Below, one piece after another: positions 26,301 through 36,279 of a DNA stretch of 64,000 nt. This DNA comes from Cunninghamia lanceolata (Eukaryota; Streptophyta; Pinopsida; Cupressales; Cupressaceae), in the NCBI GenBank assembly GCA_027924645.1, contig BSBN01000829.1, forward strand, positions 9,278,501 through 9,342,500, read 5' to 3'. The position numbers and the translations under genes were made by a program. The number at the start of each line of letters is the position of its first letter. Within the stretch, counting starts at the first letter, position 1. The notes under the pieces were generated by a model. It was not told where the DNA came from and ran no database searches. It saw only the letters and a program-made list of their open reading frames with translations.

Positions 26301-28404
26301 TCATCTAATTCACTACTACAAATGATGAGATATATCCATCTAGTTGAGAAATGCAAAGACTTAACATTTGTACTCTTTCTATTTTTGAAGCAATACATGA
26401 GTGCTGACCTTTTATTGGTGAGGACCTAAATAAGTCATTTGATCACCATGCATATGATAGTTGCTTCTCATCAGCATTTTGTGATAATGTACTCATCTTT
26501 GCCCTACTCTATGCAAGCATTTATACCATGGACTGCTCATTATGATTTGATCTCTTAGTGTTAACATTTATTATGAGTACTTGACTGTCATACTTCTTAT
26601 GAATTCTCCAATGACTTATTTCTACAATTCATCTCATCAAGCACAATATATAGTGACTGAACCATTGCCAGAAGCATAATTGAAACTACAATATATTGAT
26701 AAATAAAATACAGAAGTGTTGGATGCTCCATAATCCTATAACTGACAATGGTGACTACTTTCTTAATGCCAATATAGGTGAATGTTCCCATGACTTCTGG
26801 CATGCTTTTATCCTTGGCTCTTATATGGATAGCTTCTTATGATAGTGGCCATGACTGTAGATTGTTCTTTGTTCTTGTAGCTGCACCATGGTACTTATTT
26901 GGTTGTATCATGCATTCAATAGCAATCTTACATCTAATTTGCAACAAAAGTGGTAAATACATGTTCCATTGTTGTTTTTGACTGCCGCTTCCTCACATGA
27001 TAGAACCATTTGCCATTATTTTTGTATACTTCAAACAATAGGGGCAGAAAAATAAAAATGTTACATGGCAGCAATAAGCATGAAAACTTTCTTGCAAAAT
27101 AGAAATTTCCAATGAAAGATAGTGCAATTTATTTCTATTCTAAATATTGATTGATCACTCCAATGAGCCATTGTTCATTCATGATTTTCAATTCATTATA
27201 CTTTTGGATTTGACTGTCATGAATGATCCATGAGCTCGAGGCTTTTACAGTCACTTTATGAGTTACTCCTTCAGTTGAAATGTTTCTATTTGAGCATTAT
27301 GAATTACTATTCAATCCCCTCTCGAGAATTAGGGGCAGCATGTTGGGCTCAACCCTTGTGGGAGCCCATTTTTGCACCACATGCTATAATGTCTTCAGAA
27401 ATGGATTAGTAACATGATTTCTCCTATACCTACACAGTGAACAAACATGTTAGATAAAAAAAGTGAAGCTCGATGCTCCTATAATGTTTCATTCTTTAGG
27501 CTTTCTTGCATTTATCTGATGTTTGTTATCTAATATAGTACATCATAGGCAATGTATTATGTTTCTATTGATAGGCACATAGGAAACCATATCCGGATCT
27601 CTAACAATCCTTCTTGTCATGATGTAGGTTCACTCAGAGATTAGGAGCAAGGAGGAGCTAGCTGCAATGAAGATCAACTTCAAGACTCCAAATATGCAAT
27701 GATGGATATGCCTTTTCCTATATGTTATTTTGCCTTCTTATCTACATATGCATAGTGTATTTCCTATGTTTGTATTAGTTCAGCTATTCCCACAACTTGT
27801 GTGAGACATTTGATCATTTCTCTTTCAATACAACACTTATGCAGTTTTGTGTATACCACTTTTGTAAAATGAATGATCATTGTACAATGGATGAAAATAA
27901 CTCCTTACAATTCATGGGCTCTCCTTTATGCTGAAAAACATTTAGTGACAAAATGAAAGCTTCATTTTCTTCTATAACACATGGCATCATAAAACTACAT
28001 TCTTTCCTTTTCAAGCACTTTAAACTATGCAATGGTCAAATATGTTAAGAACTTTTCACCTTAAAATGGAAATAAATGTTTCAACTCTGCAAATATGACT
28101 TGTAGATGAAAAATTGGTAACATTTTTGATGATTTATGTTGAATGCTTGTGATCTAAGCATATAGACTAGTTGCCTTAGTCATCCATTAGGCATGGAGTA
28201 AAAGTTTGCTCTTCTCAAACAAAGAAAATTGTGAAACACAGCTGCCAACTATTCCAAACAGTAGCAAAAAACAAACAGAACAAAACTGAAAGCAAACTAA
28301 AGGCCCTGGTGGCCAAAACAACATGTACAACAACACTTAGGGAAAGAAAATAACTGAAACAAATGTGCATGAAGCACTTATTAATAGAAAACACTAATTT
28401 ACTA
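23347..28404 (-). other. Non-coding 3' region of element C (or LTR continuation)
   Basis: About 5 kb between the shared LTR text and the integrase end. No protein-like frame. Its main structure is a 1323-bp tandem duplication, listed separately. A minus-strand purine run GAAAAGGAAAGAA followed by TGTAG (plus-strand 27996-28015 region) resembles a polypurine tract next to an LTR start, which would make the LTR over 6 kb. I cannot decide this from one copy. Confidence 0.5.
24911..27556. repeat. Tandem duplication, two 1323-bp units
   Basis: Unit 1 is 24911-26233 and unit 2 is 26234-27556, in direct contact. Matching landmarks such as TCATGACTATGTGACTACTC, GAATGTTCCCATGACTTCTG and AACCCTTGTGGGAGCCC keep a constant offset of 1323. 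The copies differ by scattered substitutions, mainly transitions, and few indels. There is no coding content; the repeated 67-codon plus-strand frame is a by-product of the duplication. Confidence 0.9.
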
Positions 28405-29614
28405 TTATCTTAAGAGGCAATGTTTGAGGTGTATCCCATTAACTGGGATACTTAGCACATCTACAGTTAACTTGGAAAGTTGAAAGGCATTGTGCTCCTT
28501 ACACTCTGTGATTACATAAGGTCCATCCCAAATTGCATCAAACTTGGAATGTTTTCCAGGTCTGCTTCTCAATTCATTCCACTTGAAAACTAAATCACCA
28601 ATCATAAAATCTCTTGGCCTAGCCTACTTATCAAAAGAAATCTTCATCTAAACTTGATGGATTTCAAGCTGCTTCAATGCTTCTTTTCTAGTTTCCTCTA
28701 ACTCCATCAGTTGTGCAAGCCTTACTTCCATAGGCTACTCCTCTAATAGCTCAAGTTCCTTAATGAAATTCAAAGTTGGTAAATCCACAAAAATGGGTAA
28801 CTTGGCCTCCTTTCCATAAGTGAGCACATAAGGGGAGTAACGAGTAGGTCTCTTAGGAGTAATCCTATCATCCCAAAGGGCTAACTTTAACTTCTCATGC
28901 CATGTTCTCTGATTGTCTTCTATGGTCTTTTTGATGATCTTAATCAGATTTTTATTGGTGGATTCTGCTTGCCCATTACCCTGCGAGTAATAATTCGATG
29001 ATGTATTCAGAAATATATTATTCTTTACAGACTAATCAGAAATCCTTAAACCAATAAAAGTCAATCCATTGTTAGAAATAATGGAGTCAAGAGTGCCAAA
29101 TCTAGATACCAAATCTTGATAAAAGTCCAAGACAAAAGATTCATTTTCTTCCTTCAAAGCATCAGCCTCAGTCCACTTCATAAAGTAGTCAGTTATAGTT
29201 AGAATCCATTTGTGGCCTGCACTTGAAGGTGGGTCAATGGGTCCAACGAACTTGAATAGGGTGTAAAGGCAAGGCTACAAGCCTTTGCTTACCTACAAAT
29301 AATGAACACTTTTAACACCTTCTAACCCAATAAAAAGCATCCTTGAATAGATCTAGCTAGTAATAACTAGCCCTCATAATTTTCAGGGTTGTTGTCCTTG
29401 TAGCAAAATGGCCTCCTGAAGGCACATTGTGAAACTCCTCTAGCAGTTTGTCAACTTGATCAGGCTTAATGCACCTTAGTAGAACACCATGGAAATCCCT
29501 CCTATACAAAACACCATCAATAATATCATGGGGAATGGCATGTAGCCTATAGTACCTTCTTTTTACCCTATCCAAACCTTGAGGGCATTCACCAATTTCC
29601 AAATAGTGGACCAT
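28405..29614 (-). pseudogene. pol: Element C integrase, frame-broken, catalytic Asp lost
   Basis: Piece 29614-29357 carries the zinc-binding N-terminus (VLYRRDFHGVLLRCI, then SGGHFATRTT). Core text follows in other frames: DPPSSAGHKWILTITDYFTK around 29240-29170, IISNNGL around 29070 where the family has I-I-S-D-N, and SQGNGQAESTNKNLIKIIKK around 28985. The C-terminal end at 28605-28405 has MIGDLVFKW and HSKFDAIWDGPYVI, the GPY/F-like module. The D-to-N change removes a DDE residue. Frameshifts and stops confirm it is dead. Confidence 0.85.
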
Positions 29615-29617
29615 TTG

Positions 29618-29954
29618 TTACACCCAACTTGCGGTGGGAGCTGAACCAATAGCTTGTTCTTCATTGTTAAACATTGTTTCAACACTTTCCTCCTTTTCTT
29701 GGCTATCTTCTCCATTTATAGCAAGTTGCTCACACAACCCTTTGCCCCTAACAAGCTTAGTAACTTTGATGTTAACATCAAATTCCATCACCTTAGTTAT
29801 CCAACCTGCCCTTTTGTCATTTATATCCTTATTAAGCAAGAAATCCTTAACAGTTGGATTGGCAACCAATAACTGAATTCTATTTTTAGAGAGCATATGT
29901 CTAAAAATTTTAAGACTCCTAACAACAACAAATACATGCTTTTCGACAAAGGAG
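29618..29954 (-). pseudogene. pol: Element C RNase H, downstream half
   Basis: The frame reads FRHMLSKNRIQLLVANPTV, then GWITKVMEFDVNIKV and VRGKGLCEQLA, the C-terminal part of a Ty3/gypsy RNase H and its connection to integrase. It begins right at the element B insertion and continues at 37373 on the other side. Removing element B and one TACTT copy keeps the reading frame. Confidence 0.8.
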
Positions 29955-29959
29955 TACTT
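29955..29959. other. Target-site duplication of element B, left copy
   Basis: TACTT immediately before the left LTR TG. The same five bases follow the right LTR CA at 37373-37377. Confidence 0.95.
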
Positions 29960-31052
29960 TGTTGATAACTGAGAGGGGGGGTGAATCAGTTATCCTAATT
30001 ATTTCCCTTTTTGAACTTTCTTATTAATTAATGCAGCATTGAATCAAACACAAAAACATTACCATGAAATAAGAAACACATGACACAGTATTTCTGACGT
30101 GGAAACCCTGTTAAGAGAGAAAACCACGGGGTGATTAACCCAAAAATTATTCTCTGTTAGAAGAATAGGAAATTACAAAAATGGCACTTGCCAATTAGGG
30201 CTCACTGCCCGAGCACACTGCTCACAAAGAGGCCCATTGCCTACAAGGAGACACACTGTCTACAAAGTGATAAGAATCACAGTCTTGAACTGATTGGAAG
30301 CATCTGCATATGCTGGAGTTTAGTTCCGGTTAGGCTCAGTACACTGATCTGCTGCACTTCATCTTTCCTCTGTTCTTTATTCTGCTATCCTTTCACATAC
30401 CGGATCTTTCTTGCTACTTCTGCTCTGTTCTGCACTTATTCGCATATATCTTCACACACAATCACACCCTTCAGAACTAAATCCATCCTCTATATATATC
30501 CGCACAAGTAATTTCATCACCTTTCTAGTCGGCATCCGGAACAGTCTAGTTTCTTACAAACTCTGTTCTGTCGGCTGAATCCTTGCTCACCAAGCAATGC
30601 GGATCAAGCATATACTTGTAGATATCATTAATCATGTTGGCCAAACATGATTCATGCCTTCACAACCTTTATCATCAACAGTAACACATCCAGAAAGTAG
30701 TCTGATACTCTGTCAGTCAGTTCTTCCTCTGTTTTCACTGTCTCTCAGGAATCCAGTACTCAACTATTCATATCTTTTTCCTTGTCCATCACCGGAGGCT
30801 AAATCCTTGGAATATACCACTCAAGGTAGTCCTCTTGACTTCCCCAAATCCGCACTGCACCAAGACACTTCCTCTGAGAGATCTGGACCAATCTGTCAGA
30901 CCTTGCCATATGCTCTGTTCTTGTTTACCGGACCACAACAACCTTCATTCTGACTTCCGGTAGAGACACATCATGACTTGCGGATATGTGGGATGACCTT
31001 TGTTGCCATCAATGACAACAACCATGAATCCATATAGTGTCTCTTGCCAACA
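29960..31052 (-). repeat. Element B 3' LTR (left copy)
   Basis: Begins TGTTGATAACTGAGAGGGGG and ends CTCTTGCCAACA on the plus strand, and matches 36280-37372 end to end at equal length. A terminal inverted motif GATAACTGA/TCAGTTATC can form a hairpin at the edge. A TATATATA run at 30491-30499 is the LTR promoter candidate. Confidence 0.95.
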
Positions 31053-31065
31053 ATCTCCCCCTTTG
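31053..31065 (-). other. Polypurine tract of element B
   Basis: Minus strand CAAAGGGGGAGAT directly before the 3' LTR. This is the classical plus-strand primer layout and confirms the minus orientation. Confidence 0.85.
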
Positions 31066-31284
31066 GCATTGATGGCAACACTTAGTGAAAAATGACTAAG
31101 TGTTTACACTATGCTCCCCCTTGGCTGATTCTCTATCTTTATATACAATTTCCGGAACTCCCCCTTAGTTAGATTCCTCATTTTTCATTGCTTCTCACTC
31201 CCCCTTTGACATCAATGGCAAAGGGTAGGGTCCGCACACCAAAATTTTCAAAAATTTTCTATACATAGCCGCATATTTACATAC

Positions 31285-34200
31285 TCACATATACTGAAGA
31301 ATGTCTGCAAAGGATGTCTTCAATTGGATCAGTTCTGTAGCCCAACTTTGCTTCATTCTATCTAAAATTGAAATGTGACCACTCAACAAAAATGCAAAAG
31401 CTTTTGCCCTCTTGAGATCTGTCGGATCATTTGTTTGGGTGGTGGTCTGAGCATCACTAATGGCCTCATGCATAGTTTCTAACTTAGGGATTATAATCCT
31501 TCTAAGTTCTCCCATCCGGTTGGTGATATTCTTCCTTTCCTTCTCAAGGTTCTTTATTTCATTCAAGACTGAAATAGTCTGACATTCTTGATTTATTATG
31601 GAGGAAGAGAGAGGATCAAAACTTTGAGATAAACTTTGTAGTTTGTCCTGTTCCTCTCTTATTTTCTTATCAATTTGTGCTGTTGCCTTTGACCAAGATA
31701 TACAAAATTTGTAAATGTCACCGCCATCCTTAAGAGCATTTTCTAAGCTCTTTATTCCAATACTCATAATTTTCCTATCGGTAGAGATTAATCCTAATAC
31801 TTCTGAAAATCTTTTATCCAAAAATTCCTTCCGGACCTTTTCTTCAGCTGATTTTTCTAGAGAATCAAAATGTGTATCAACACTGCTGACTAAGTTTTTT
31901 AGATTACCGGAAGAGGAGGCTGTCGGATCTATCTGGATTGATGGCATAATCTTTACAAGTACTCCGGAAGCAGCCTCTATCAACTCACAGTCTTCCATAT
32001 GAGACTTCAAGAGTTTTTCATTTGCCTTGGCATTTGCAAATGAAGCTATCTTCATTGTTTGTATCGGAGAGAGAGAGTCAAAGTCGAATGGGCCTTTTAG
32101 AAGCTCCGGTTCATCAATCTCTAAAGTTTCTTTGCTCAAAAATTGTTGAACAGTTTGTGCAGTGTCTCTTGCTGGAGACAGATGTTTCTTTTCTTCTGCA
32201 GTCTTGGAACTGTCAACCTCTTTATATTTCACCACTGCTTCCTTCTCCTGTAATTTCTCTTCTTCTTTGGATCTGGAGCCTGTAGGGGAAACCGGAGGAG
32301 AGATGCTAGCTTGTTCATAGGCAACTTCTTCTGGAGCAGAGGGTTCCAAGTCCACAGCTGTTTCTGCACCTAAGTCCTCTACAACAGGAAGATTGAACCT
32401 TTTGAAGGCCTTCCGGAGGATCTCTTCTGTCTCTTTGGCCACCTTGTTAGTCTCACCAAGCATGAGTTGATTCATCCTGTCTTTACTTCTGAACTCATCT
32501 TTGCAGTCTTTGAAGATTATGTTCATTGTCTTGGGATCAATTTGAGGATATAGCTGAATAGCTATCTGCTCCCGGATCTCAAGATCTTTTGCATGAACAT
32601 TATTCTTTCTTATTTCTAATTCCTTTTCTAGGCTTTTAGGAATTTCAGAAATAATCTCAATAAAAGCTTTATTGTAGATGTTCAAGTACCTTATTATGGC
32701 TTCTTGCAGGATCTTTTGATCTGCCTCGTTGTAGTCATCATAAAATTCTGCCACCGGTTGAAGGTTCCCATCCACAGTGACTGATTTGACTACACAGTCT
32801 AGAGACAAGGTGGGCTTTTCAGAAAGGTCTTCTGTTATTTCTTCCTTGTCTCGGCCAGAAGAGGATTTACCGGATTCTTTCTTTTTCTGTTTCTTTATTT
32901 CTTTCACTCCTTCATCTGACTCAGTTTCTTCTTCATCCTTTTGGCTTTGATAAGCTCTTGAGGCTTTTGTCTTGGATCTTTTACCGGATCCCTGGACTTC
33001 CGGTTTTGAGCTTTTGGTTTTGATAGGTGTGGATCCTTTAGATGATCTGGTCCAGGTTGAGGATTCCACCGGAGCACTTTTCTTGCTTTTCTTTTCTGCC
33101 TCTTTCTTGTCTTCCTCAGATTTTCTTCTCTTTTCCCAGCTGGCATCAAGTGCCTCTTTTGAGATGCCTAGGCCTTGAGCAATGTGCTCTACTTCTTTTC
33201 TCACCTTTCTCTTTATCTCAGGTTCCCTGAGTTCTACATGTATTTTTACACTCAGCTCCTCAAAGGTTCCAAACCTTTCTGCCTTAGGATCTTTGGGCTG
33301 ACTTAGCATGTGTTGAACATGCAGCTCCACTATCTGTTCATCCACTTCATACCCCATGGGCATGATCCAGACAGTCCTTGGCTCCACTGCCTCCATTAGG
33401 TACTGATCAGTGTCAACCATAAAGCACACTGAGTCTTTGTATTTTTCAACAAGAGACTGGGGAATTCTCTCTCTTGCTTGCATCATGCTTTGGAAGTTTT
33501 TGAAGTATCCCCATAGGGCTGTATTTCTTGCTTTGGCATCCCCAAGCCCATGTAGATAGTCTCTTATTTGGACTGCAACAGGTTTGTCATTCTGCCATGC
33601 CCATCCACTTGATCCAGGCAGCTCATTCATGAAGTAGAAGAATAGACATAATATAAGAGTACCATACTTAAAGGAATTCTTCTTGTCCTTCTTGATTTTC
33701 TGTATATTTTCCATTAATTGGCTTAACAGTAGTTCGCAGAGATCATATTCTGCATTCTTTCTTAGCATTTCATAGGCAGTGTATACTGCAGTTCCGGATA
33801 CAGAATTCTCCCTGCTGGAGTGATAGATCTTGTATCCTATTATCATGGATGCATACTTGATATCCGGATCCGAAATATCTTCAATGGTCATTGCCCTCTT
33901 ATCGAATTTTGATCCGGTGGCCTCAGTTACAATGTTGTTCTTGACAGATTTGAGGATAGGTATCCCTCCGAAAGAGTATAGACCAGTTACTGCTCTAATT
34001 ACCTCTTTTGTGATCTTGCAGGGTCTATCCAGCCATAGGAAGTTGTCATGCATCCTGCTCAGTACATACCGGACCCATTCATCTTCTTCAAAGCAGGGGA
34101 AATGAATAAATTGCTCAAATTGTTTCTTCTGGATACCCTTATACTCTGGTTTAAGCTCAAAAGCATTGTCTATCAGTTGCTTGTGATAGAGATCTCTTAA

Positions 34201-34383
34201 TTTGAATTCCCCAAATTCCTCAATGCTTGCATGTATGTAAACCCTAATGTCTTCTGTATGTAAAACTCCGTGAGGAACACTTGAAAATGCTCCTAAGGGA
34301 TCTACCTCCAATGACTTGTATGGATGTTTCTTAAATTCAGGTCGAGGCCTATCTGAGATTTTCACTATATTTGGAGTAGCCAT
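31285..34383 (-). CDS. Element B long ORF, unknown function (about 1,030 codons)
   Basis: An uninterrupted frame. The start at 34383 (MATPNIVKISDRPRPEFKKH) was preferred to the Met at 34563 because the 60 residues before it look like leader sequence. Residues 1-400 look globular and helical, with patches such as WLDRPCKITKEVIRAVTGLY and GTLILCLFFYFMNELPG. Residues 410-520 are a Lys/Glu/Ser-rich linker with basic runs (nuclear-signal-like). The rest is charged and helical with coiled-coil character (ending QLKTSFADILQYM). No catalytic motif of a polymerase, protease, nuclease or integrase is visible. It is intact although no pol is present, which argues for use by the element family or recent capture. 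I do not recognise the family; a plant transposon-associated domain is possible. Confidence 0.75.
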   Translation of the reverse strand: MATPNIVKISDRPRPEFKKHPYKSLEVDPLGAFSSVPHGVLHTEDIRVYIHASIEEFGEFKLRDLYHKQLIDNAFELKPEYKGIQKKQFEQFIHFPCFEEDEWVRYVLSRMHDNFLWLDRPCKITKEVIRAVTGLYSFGGIPILKSVKNNIVTEATGSKFDKRAMTIEDISDPDIKYASMIIGYKIYHSSRENSVSGTAVYTAYEMLRKNAEYDLCELLLSQLMENIQKIKKDKKNSFKYGTLILCLFFYFMNELPGSSGWAWQNDKPVAVQIRDYLHGLGDAKARNTALWGYFKNFQSMMQARERIPQSLVEKYKDSVCFMVDTDQYLMEAVEPRTVWIMPMGYEVDEQIVELHVQHMLSQPKDPKAERFGTFEELSVKIHVELREPEIKRKVRKEVEHIAQGLGISKEALDASWEKRRKSEEDKKEAEKKSKKSAPVESSTWTRSSKGSTPIKTKSSKPEVQGSGKRSKTKASRAYQSQKDEEETESDEGVKEIKKQKKKESGKSSSGRDKEEITEDLSEKPTLSLDCVVKSVTVDGNLQPVAEFYDDYNEADQKILQEAIIRYLNIYNKAFIEIISEIPKSLEKELEIRKNNVHAKDLEIREQIAIQLYPQIDPKTMNIIFKDCKDEFRSKDRMNQLMLGETNKVAKETEEILRKAFKRFNLPVVEDLGAETAVDLEPSAPEEVAYEQASISPPVSPTGSRSKEEEKLQEKEAVVKYKEVDSSKTAEEKKHLSPARDTAQTVQQFLSKETLEIDEPELLKGPFDFDSLSPIQTMKIASFANAKANEKLLKSHMEDCELIEAASGVLVKIMPSIQIDPTASSSGNLKNLVSSVDTHFDSLEKSAEEKVRKEFLDKRFSEVLGLISTDRKIMSIGIKSLENALKDGGDIYKFCISWSKATAQIDKKIREEQDKLQSLSQSFDPLSSSIINQECQTISVLNEIKNLEKERKNITNRMGELRRIIIPKLETMHEAISDAQTTTQTNDPTDLKRAKAFAFLLSGHISILDRMKQSWATELIQLKTSFADILQYM

Positions 34384-35036
34384 TTCTTCAAAGATTTGCA
34401 GTGAGATAATGAAAACGGAGAATACCTTATGCGCCTTCGGTTTGCACGGAGTGGTTGGATTGATTTCTTTATGCAATGACTTCGGTAGGAGATCTTTGGT
34501 GTGCTTGATGAATCTTGTTGCAGAGCTCCACTTTTCACTTCTTCTTGAGTGCAGAATGAGCAAATGCTTTTTGAGAAATCCCTTATATTTCTTTGCAAAC
34601 CCTAATATCTGATGGCAATAAATGCTCGACCTATATTATTCCAGTTTGCCTTATCCGGATAGCTTGGAGTATCCCGGATCAGTCCTAATCTGTGAACATC
34701 ATCCAGATCTTTCAATCATGAATAAATCGAGGTGACACATTACAAGAACATCCCAAACACTCTGTCCAATCCGCAGAATAAGACAATGCACTTCTGGATC
34801 TCTCCGGACATTTTTGTAATCTTCTGTCATACCGGAGCATCTCCCGGAACAGGTCTTACTTGATCGATCACAGCTTCTTCATTACTCCATGCGGACCTCT
34901 GAAATCTTATCTGGATCATCTCAAGACTTATATCTTTAAACCCTTTACTCCGCATCTTGTGCCACATCCGGCACCACTTGATTGGCTGGGGGAACAGGAT
35001 TTTCTTTGAGTCTCCCCCTGAGCCAGAGCTCACTTT
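34384..35036 (-). other. Spacer between gag-like frame and long ORF of element B
   Basis: Contains a 68-codon open run at 35033-34827 (MSSGSGGDSKKILFPQP...), of unknown meaning, and a TATA-like AAATATAAGGG near 34590 on the minus strand, about 200 nt before the long ORF start. That could be an internal promoter for the long ORF. No other structure seen. Confidence 0.4.
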
Positions 35037-36214
35037 TTAATTTCCGGAAGAATTATCAGCACCAGAGTCTGGTGCGGATCCAACCTCTACATTCTCTGAA
35101 CTTTTCTTCACCCAAATCTTCCTCATCTGATTCCTAACTTCATCTGCATTCATCTTTTGTTTACCCTTGTCTTGATTCTGATTATACACCGGACCTCTTT
35201 TGTCCTGATTCTTGCTTCTGCAGACTTTAGCATTATGACCAGACCTATTACAGATTTGGCAAATAACATTTCTTTGCATGTTTGACTGATAACCTCTTGA
35301 TTTGCATTGATTAGCCATATGACCTACTCTATTGCATGTAAAGCATCTACCTTTGAATGAATTGTTTACTTGCATATTTCTGCATTCATGGGATTTGTGT
35401 CCATACCTTTTGCAGTTAAAGCACTGTCCGGAGAAGGATGAATTAATCTGATTCATTCTTTTTTTGCACTGATTAGCTTTGTGACCAAAGTGGTTGCAGC
35501 TGTGGCAGTATCCATTGAAAGATGGATATCTTTGAGCATTGGGCTGTCTTACCGAAGGTCTTCGAGGCCCGTTCCTTGGATTTTCTGATCCAAAATTCTT
35601 TTGACCGGATCCGGAGATTTCTCCTTTCTCATATCCCAAACCATACTTGTCATCTGTCCTCTTTTGATTTCCAAGAAGTACTTCAAGTTGGGCAGAACTT
35701 ATCTTGAATTTTTCTTTATATTCATTTGCTGTTTGAAGATCTCTTTTGAGAGAGGCAATTTGATCCTCAAGTTTTTCTTCATTATCTTTGGCATCTTCAA
35801 GATTAGATTCAAGATGTCTGATAATCTGTCCATCTAGTGGCATTCTTCTGATTTTTCTTTAAGAGATTGTCTTAGATTGTCTTCATCCTTTCTTTTTTCT
35901 TCAATCTCTTGAGTAAACTTTATAGTTCCTGATTCCATTTCATGTCTTAACATAATGACTTCTTTTGATAACTTTTCACATAACTTGGTTTGCTCAGTCA
36001 ATTCTTCATTTGTATTGCTTTCTTCACTTTGTCTTGCTAATTGTTGGAGCAGCTCCTTTCTCTTTTTCATAGAGAGACTTAATTTGTCTTTTAATTCTCT
36101 CATGAATTCATCAGCTTGTTTGAGTCTTTCCTTTAATTCATTGACTTCAGAATTTGACTGTTCAAGATCCTCAAGGGCAGTCTTGAGTTGCTCCCTTAAA
36201 CCATATGCATCCAT
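35037..36214 (-). pseudogene. gag: Element B gag-like frame: coiled coil plus four zinc knuckles, one frameshift
   Basis: Two frames overlap at 35834-35843. The first (36214-35834) starts MDAYGLREQLKTALEDLEQS and is entirely a Glu/Lys-rich coiled coil. The second (35843-35037) continues the coiled coil, then carries four CCHC knuckles: CHSCNHFGHKANQC, CFNCKRYGHKSHEC, CFTCNRVGHMANQC and CQICNRSGHNAKVC. The coiled coil runs smoothly across the junction, so a single indel is likely rather than programmed frameshifting, though the latter is possible. The usual capsid part of a copia gag is missing: the ATG lies only about 50 nt after the PBS. It could bind the element RNA. Confidence 0.85.
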
Positions 36215-36265
36215 TTGAACTCCCAGATCTTCCTCAAACGGTTAGGCTCTATTAGGAGGAACTTA

Positions 36266-36277
36266 GCTCTGATACCA
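36266..36277 (-). other. Primer-binding site of element B (tRNA-iMet type)
   Basis: Minus strand TGGTATCAGAGC, 2 nt from the LTR end. It is an exact match to the plant initiator tRNA-Met site. Confidence 0.95.
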
Positions 36278-36279
36278 AT

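Noticed and set aside
25455..26981. Repeated 67-codon plus-strand ORF in the 1323-bp duplication
   Set aside because: Appears twice only because the DNA is duplicated; composition is not protein-like and the strand is opposite to the element.
30188..30953. Plus-strand ORFs of 107 and 99 codons inside element B LTR (also at 36508-37273)
   Set aside because: Both LTRs carry them; Ser/Cys/Leu-rich translations without domain, antisense to the element RNA.
32022..34105. Several plus-strand ORFs opposite the long ORF of element B
   Set aside because: Shadows of the minus-strand coding frame; no start context or domain.
34827..35033. 68-codon ORF between gag-like frame and long ORF of element B
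   Set aside because: Open but with no recognisable motif; mentioned in the spacer entry rather than called as a gene.
35834..35843. Overlap ATGCCACTAG considered as programmed frameshift or stop-restart
   Set aside because: No slippery heptamer seen and the coiled coil continues smoothly, so a simple indel is the better reading; not excluded.
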